Origin: Thiogranum sp.
Lineage (GTDB): Bacteria > Pseudomonadota > Gammaproteobacteria > DSM-19610
Assembly: GCA_030148775.1 (NCBI GenBank)
Contig: JASBST010000105.1
Location: 1 to 46,853 of the forward strand
DNA length: 46,853 bases
Direction of reading: 5' to 3'
Shown here one piece after another: positions 44,023-46,853 of the stretch. Position 1 is the stretch's first letter, and each line of letters starts with the position of its first letter. A program made the position numbers and the translations under genes. The notes beneath the pieces are model-generated. The model was not told where the DNA came from. It made no database searches and worked only from the letters and a program-made list of their open reading frames with translations.

Positions 44023-44456
44023 TCGACAAGTCGATTCTCCTGGTTGAGGACAATTCGGACGATGAGCTGCTGACGCTCAATGCCCTGGAGGCCAACCGCA
44101 TCGGTAACAAAGTGGTTGTGGTGCGCGATGGCGCCGAGGCGCTGGACTATCTGTTCGCCACCGGCGTCTATAAGGGGCGGGATCCGTCGGATATGCCATC
44201 GGTGGTGCTGCTGGATTTGAATCTCCCCAAGATCGACGGACTGGAAGTGTTGCGCAGGATCCGCGCCGACAAACGCGTCGGCCTGCTCCCAGTGGTGATT
44301 CTCACCTCCTCGGTCGAAGAGGAGGACCGTCTTCGCGGTTATCGGCTGGGCGCGAACAGCTATGTGCGCAAACCGGTCGATTTCGATGAATTCATCAAGG
44401 CCACGGGTCAGCTCGGACTCTACTGGTTGCTGTTGAATGAGCCGCCGCCGGATTGA
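44019..44456 (+). CDS. Single-domain response regulator (Rcp1-like)
   Basis: This 145-aa receiver has the acidic pocket VEDNSDDE, phospho-acceptor Asp66 in LLDLNLPKIDG, the switch Thr in ILTSS and the conserved Lys in YVRKPVDF. There is no output domain. Its insert and ending (VYKGRDPSDMPS, YWLLLNEPPP) are typical of the receivers that partner with phytochrome-type kinases, which fits the kinase next door. It probably relays the phosphate or acts by binding a partner. Its ATG overlaps the kinase TGA. Confidence 0.92.
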   Translation: MIDKSILLVEDNSDDELLTLNALEANRIGNKVVVVRDGAEALDYLFATGVYKGRDPSDMPSVVLLDLNLPKIDGLEVLRRIRADKRVGLLPVVILTSSVEEEDRLRGYRLGANSYVRKPVDFDEFIKATGQLGLYWLLLNEPPPD

Positions 44457-44505
44457 AGGAGGCTCGTCGACTTCGATAACAAGGCTTATAAACAAGGAGG
44501 ATTAT

Positions 44506-46599
44506 ATGCGGTCGACAGCGGTGGATACGGACTCGTTGCGCCTCTTGATTGTAGAGGACATGGAAGATGACGCGCTTCTGCTCGTCGAGCATCTCAGGAC
44601 GGGTGGGTTGAGCTTTGACTGGCGTCATGTCGATAGCGCCGGCGGACTGCGCGAGGCGTTGTCGGAGGGTGGCTGGGACATCGTTCTGTCGGATTATTCC
44701 ATGCCCGGATTCAGCGGTTCGCGTGCGCTTGAAATTGTCCGTGAACGGGATCCGGATGTGCCGTTCATTCTCATCTCCGGCGCCATCGGCGAGCGGGCGG
44801 CGGTCGAGGCGATCAAGGCAGGCGCCAATGATTACGTGATGAAGGACAATCTCGCCCGTCTACTGCCAACGGTGGACCGGGAACTGCGCGAAGCCCGTCT
44901 GCGGCGCCAGAGCAGGGCGGCCGAGCAGGAGCGGAGTCGGCTGGCGGCGATTCTCGAAGCAACCCCCGATCTGGTCGCGATTCTCGATCGCGGTGGCAGC
45001 GTGCGCTATCTCAACCGTGCCGGACGCGGTCTGTTGGGATTGTTCGATCAATCCGGCGACGAGTCGCTCAGTTTGACGGACATGTTTCCGGAACGCGTGG
45101 TGCGTCGCTTGACCACCGAGATCTTCCCTTATGTGCGACGCGAGGGGGCATGGACAGGCGAAACCGCGTTGCTCCATGGCGAGCATTCGGAGTTGCCGGT
45201 TTCCCAGGTGGTTCTGGCGCACCGCGATGCCGGCGGCAGGATCGAATACCTGTCGACCATCGCGCGGGATATTTCCGAGCACAAGCGTTTCGAGGCCGAG
45301 CTGGAACACCGGGCCTCGCATGACGGGCTCACCGACCTTCCGAACCGGCATTTTCTTATCGACCGTTTCACCTCGGCCCTGCAACGTGCCCGCCGCCATG
45401 GCAATTATGTGGCGGTATTGTTTCTGGATCTGAATAATTTCAAACGGGTCAACGACAGCCTCGGGCACGCGGCCGGTGACGCGCTGTTGCGCGAGGTCGC
45501 GCTACGCTTGAAAAGCTGTTTGCGGCCCAATGACACCGTTGCCCGGCACGGGGGCGACGAATTCACCCTGGTAGTGGATGATCTCAGCCGTGCCGAAAGC
45601 GCCCTGGCCGTCCTGAGCAAGCTGAATACGGCGTTCAGTACACCGGTCGACATCGGCGAACACGAGGTTTACGTGACCTTCAGTACCGGCATTGCGCTCT
45701 ATCCACATGACGGCGATAACGTGGACGATCTGTTGCGCCATGCCGACACCGCCATGTACCGGGCAAAATCCTCCGGTTCCAGCCAATATCGTTTTTATTC
45801 GCCGGAGATGAATGCGCGCGGACAGGAATTTCTGCTGATGGAGGCCGACCTGGGGCGGGCGATCGAGCAACAGGAGTTCTGTCTCTATGGGCAGCCGCAG
45901 ATCGAGATGCGAAGCGGTCGGGTTGTCGGCGTCGAAGGGTTGATTCGCTGGCGTCATCCGCAGCGCGGCATGGTGCCGCCGACCGACTTTATTCCATTGC
46001 TCGAAAATTCCGGCATGATCATCCCGGTGGGAGAATGGGTCTTGCGGGAAGCCTGCCGGCAACACCGTAGCTGGCGTGATGCCGGATTCGACAGTCAGCG
46101 TATCGCCGTCAATGTATCGGCGGTGCAGTTCAATGATGCCGATTTCCCGGGTAAAATACGCCGCGCTCTGCGCGAGGAAGCCATGCAGCCGCAGCTGTTG
46201 GAGTTTGAAATCACCGAGAATGTGGTGATGCAGGATCCAGTCGGTGCCACCGAGCTGTTGTGCGAGCTTCATGCCCTGGGGGTGCGCACCGCGATCGACG
46301 ATTTCGGCACCGGCTATTCCTCGCTGGGATACTTGAAGCGCTTCCCGCTGGACGTGTTGAAAATCGACCGAACCTTCGTCTCCGACCTGGATACCGACCA
46401 GGGCGACGCCGTGATTGTCGAGGCCAGTATCTCGCTGGCGCACAAGCTCGGGCTGGAGATCGTCGCCGAAGGGGTCGAGTCCGCGCGTCAGCTCGAATTC
46501 CTGCGCCAGCATCATTGCGATCTGGCGCAGGGGTTCTGTCTGAGTCATCCGCTCCCGGAGCAGGACCTGCAAGCGCTGTTTCCGCGGATATGGAGCTGA
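44506..46599 (+). CDS. REC-PAS-GGDEF-EAL c-di-GMP signalling protein
   Basis: This 697-aa response regulator has a REC domain (10-125, phospho-Asp63 in LSDYSMPG, Lys in YVMKDN), a PAS domain (about 145-265), a GGDEF domain and an EAL domain. The GGDEF motif (349-353) is intact, and RPND (340-343) five residues before it forms the inhibitory c-di-GMP site. The EAL signature reads EGLIRW (Glu477), with the other catalytic blocks present (NVSAVQF, FEITEN, IDDFGTGYSS, EIVAEGVE, QGFCLSHP). Both cyclase and phosphodiesterase activity are possible. The start at 44506 is fixed by AAGGAGG at 44494-44500. It lies 49 bases after the single receiver and is the likely output of the kinase operon. Confidence 0.93.
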   Translation: MRSTAVDTDSLRLLIVEDMEDDALLLVEHLRTGGLSFDWRHVDSAGGLREALSEGGWDIVLSDYSMPGFSGSRALEIVRERDPDVPFILISGAIGERAAVEAIKAGANDYVMKDNLARLLPTVDRELREARLRRQSRAAEQERSRLAAILEATPDLVAILDRGGSVRYLNRAGRGLLGLFDQSGDESLSLTDMFPERVVRRLTTEIFPYVRREGAWTGETALLHGEHSELPVSQVVLAHRDAGGRIEYLSTIARDISEHKRFEAELEHRASHDGLTDLPNRHFLIDRFTSALQRARRHGNYVAVLFLDLNNFKRVNDSLGHAAGDALLREVALRLKSCLRPNDTVARHGGDEFTLVVDDLSRAESALAVLSKLNTAFSTPVDIGEHEVYVTFSTGIALYPHDGDNVDDLLRHADTAMYRAKSSGSSQYRFYSPEMNARGQEFLLMEADLGRAIEQQEFCLYGQPQIEMRSGRVVGVEGLIRWRHPQRGMVPPTDFIPLLENSGMIIPVGEWVLREACRQHRSWRDAGFDSQRIAVNVSAVQFNDADFPGKIRRALREEAMQPQLLEFEITENVVMQDPVGATELLCELHALGVRTAIDDFGTGYSSLGYLKRFPLDVLKIDRTFVSDLDTDQGDAVIVEASISLAHKLGLEIVAEGVESARQLEFLRQHHCDLAQGFCLSHPLPEQDLQALFPRIWS

Positions 46600-46661
46600 C
46601 TCCGGGGCGGCTACCGCCGGCGGCCGGAGCGATTCCCTTACACATCCATGCTGCATTCCTA

Positions 46662-46667
46662 TATAAT
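46662..46667 (+). promoter_or_regulatory. Candidate -10 element for the EF-G gene
   Basis: TATAAT is followed by a GC-rich stretch (GCGCCG) that resembles the discriminator of growth-rate or stringent-controlled promoters. It lies about 100 bases before the ATG. The -35 (TTACAC with 18 bases spacing) is weak. Confidence 0.4.
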
Positions 46668-46769
46668 TCCGCGCCGTTGTTCCCCATGCAGACCGGCGCC
46701 GGACGCGTGACCAAGGCCGTGCTCAGATTGCCGTGTAAGTTATTGATTAATAGACGCAGAGTAGAGTAA

Positions 46770-46853
46770 TGACTGATTTATCCAAATACCGAAACATCGG
46801 GATTTTCGCCCACGTCGATGCCGGCAAGACGACCACGACCGAACGTATTCTGA
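46770..46853 (+). CDS. fusA: Elongation factor G, N-terminal 28 codons (cut by window end)
   Basis: The visible start, [20 protein letters not shown], continues into TTTTERIL and contains the G1 loop [11 protein letters not shown] of translational GTPases. EF-G moves tRNAs and mRNA on the ribosome. The [15 protein letters not shown] opening is typical of a second EF-G copy seen in many gammaproteobacteria outside the str operon, and no rpsG/rpsL/tuf gene is nearby, so a paralogue is likely. The rest is outside the window. Confidence 0.88.

Noticed and set aside
1..46853. CRISPR arrays, tRNA/rRNA genes, insertion sequences, prophage genes
   Set aside because: No regular repeats, cloverleaf-like gaps, transposase or integrase motifs were seen on either strand.

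Overview
The window is about 47 kb of GC-rich chromosomal DNA from a gammaproteobacterium, probably an environmental, possibly sulfur-linked lineage. This is inferred from gene content: purT, a TusE/DsrC-like sulfur relay protein, PA2778/PA2779-type genes, an alanine-zipper Lpp lipoprotein, Anbu and an EF-G paralogue. No rRNA, tRNA, CRISPR array, transposase or phage gene was seen. Coding density is high, and no gap between genes exceeds 300 bases.

Layout. 1-1614 (+): a terminator of an upstream gene, a frameshifted periplasmic parvulin isomerase and an ankyrin lipoprotein. 1640-6914 (-): an HME-type RND efflux operon (adaptor, pump, small periplasmic protein). 7109-11356 (-): a MacAB/Lol-like ABC system with a HlyD adaptor, one ATPase and two FtsX-fold permeases. 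11454-14344 (+): a translationally coupled DUF2868/DUF3482 pair, a membrane protein and a GTPase. 14562-16286 (+): two tandem sulfotransferase-like genes. 16431-18074 (+): a CPA2 cation/proton antiporter. 18207-21395: a circularly permuted ATP-grasp protein, an alpha-E protein and the proteasome-like protease Anbu, with Anbu convergent. 21688-24188 (+): modABC. 24267-25448 (+): purT.

25709-28495 holds a poorly understood module: a 92-residue Tat-signal peptide, an HprK-related kinase, a PqqD-like carrier and a nucleotidyltransferase-fold protein. This is the best candidate for an undescribed system. 28511-31664 is an envelope block: an AsmA-like protein, a Braun-type lipoprotein between two L,D-transpeptidases, and a TusE-like protein. 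31858-37307 (+) carries PA2779, a PA2778-type C39-like peptidase broken by an in-frame amber codon, a GH17 glycosidase, transaldolase, a formate/nitrite-family channel and a ketopantoate-reductase-like protein. 37323-39289 holds an MFS transporter and a decapitated EAL domain. 39568-41198 (+) is a DUF599/Sel1-repeat pair. 41467-46599 (+) is a signalling operon: a PAS histidine kinase, a single-domain receiver and a REC-PAS-GGDEF-EAL protein. The window ends in the first 28 codons of an EF-G gene.

Three genes are visibly damaged: the frameshifted isomerase, the amber-interrupted peptidase and the truncated EAL gene. The first two are single-base lesions that could be real or assembly errors. 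Several genes have a -10-like hexamer only 6-7 bases before the start codon and no Shine-Dalgarno sequence, which suggests leaderless mRNAs.
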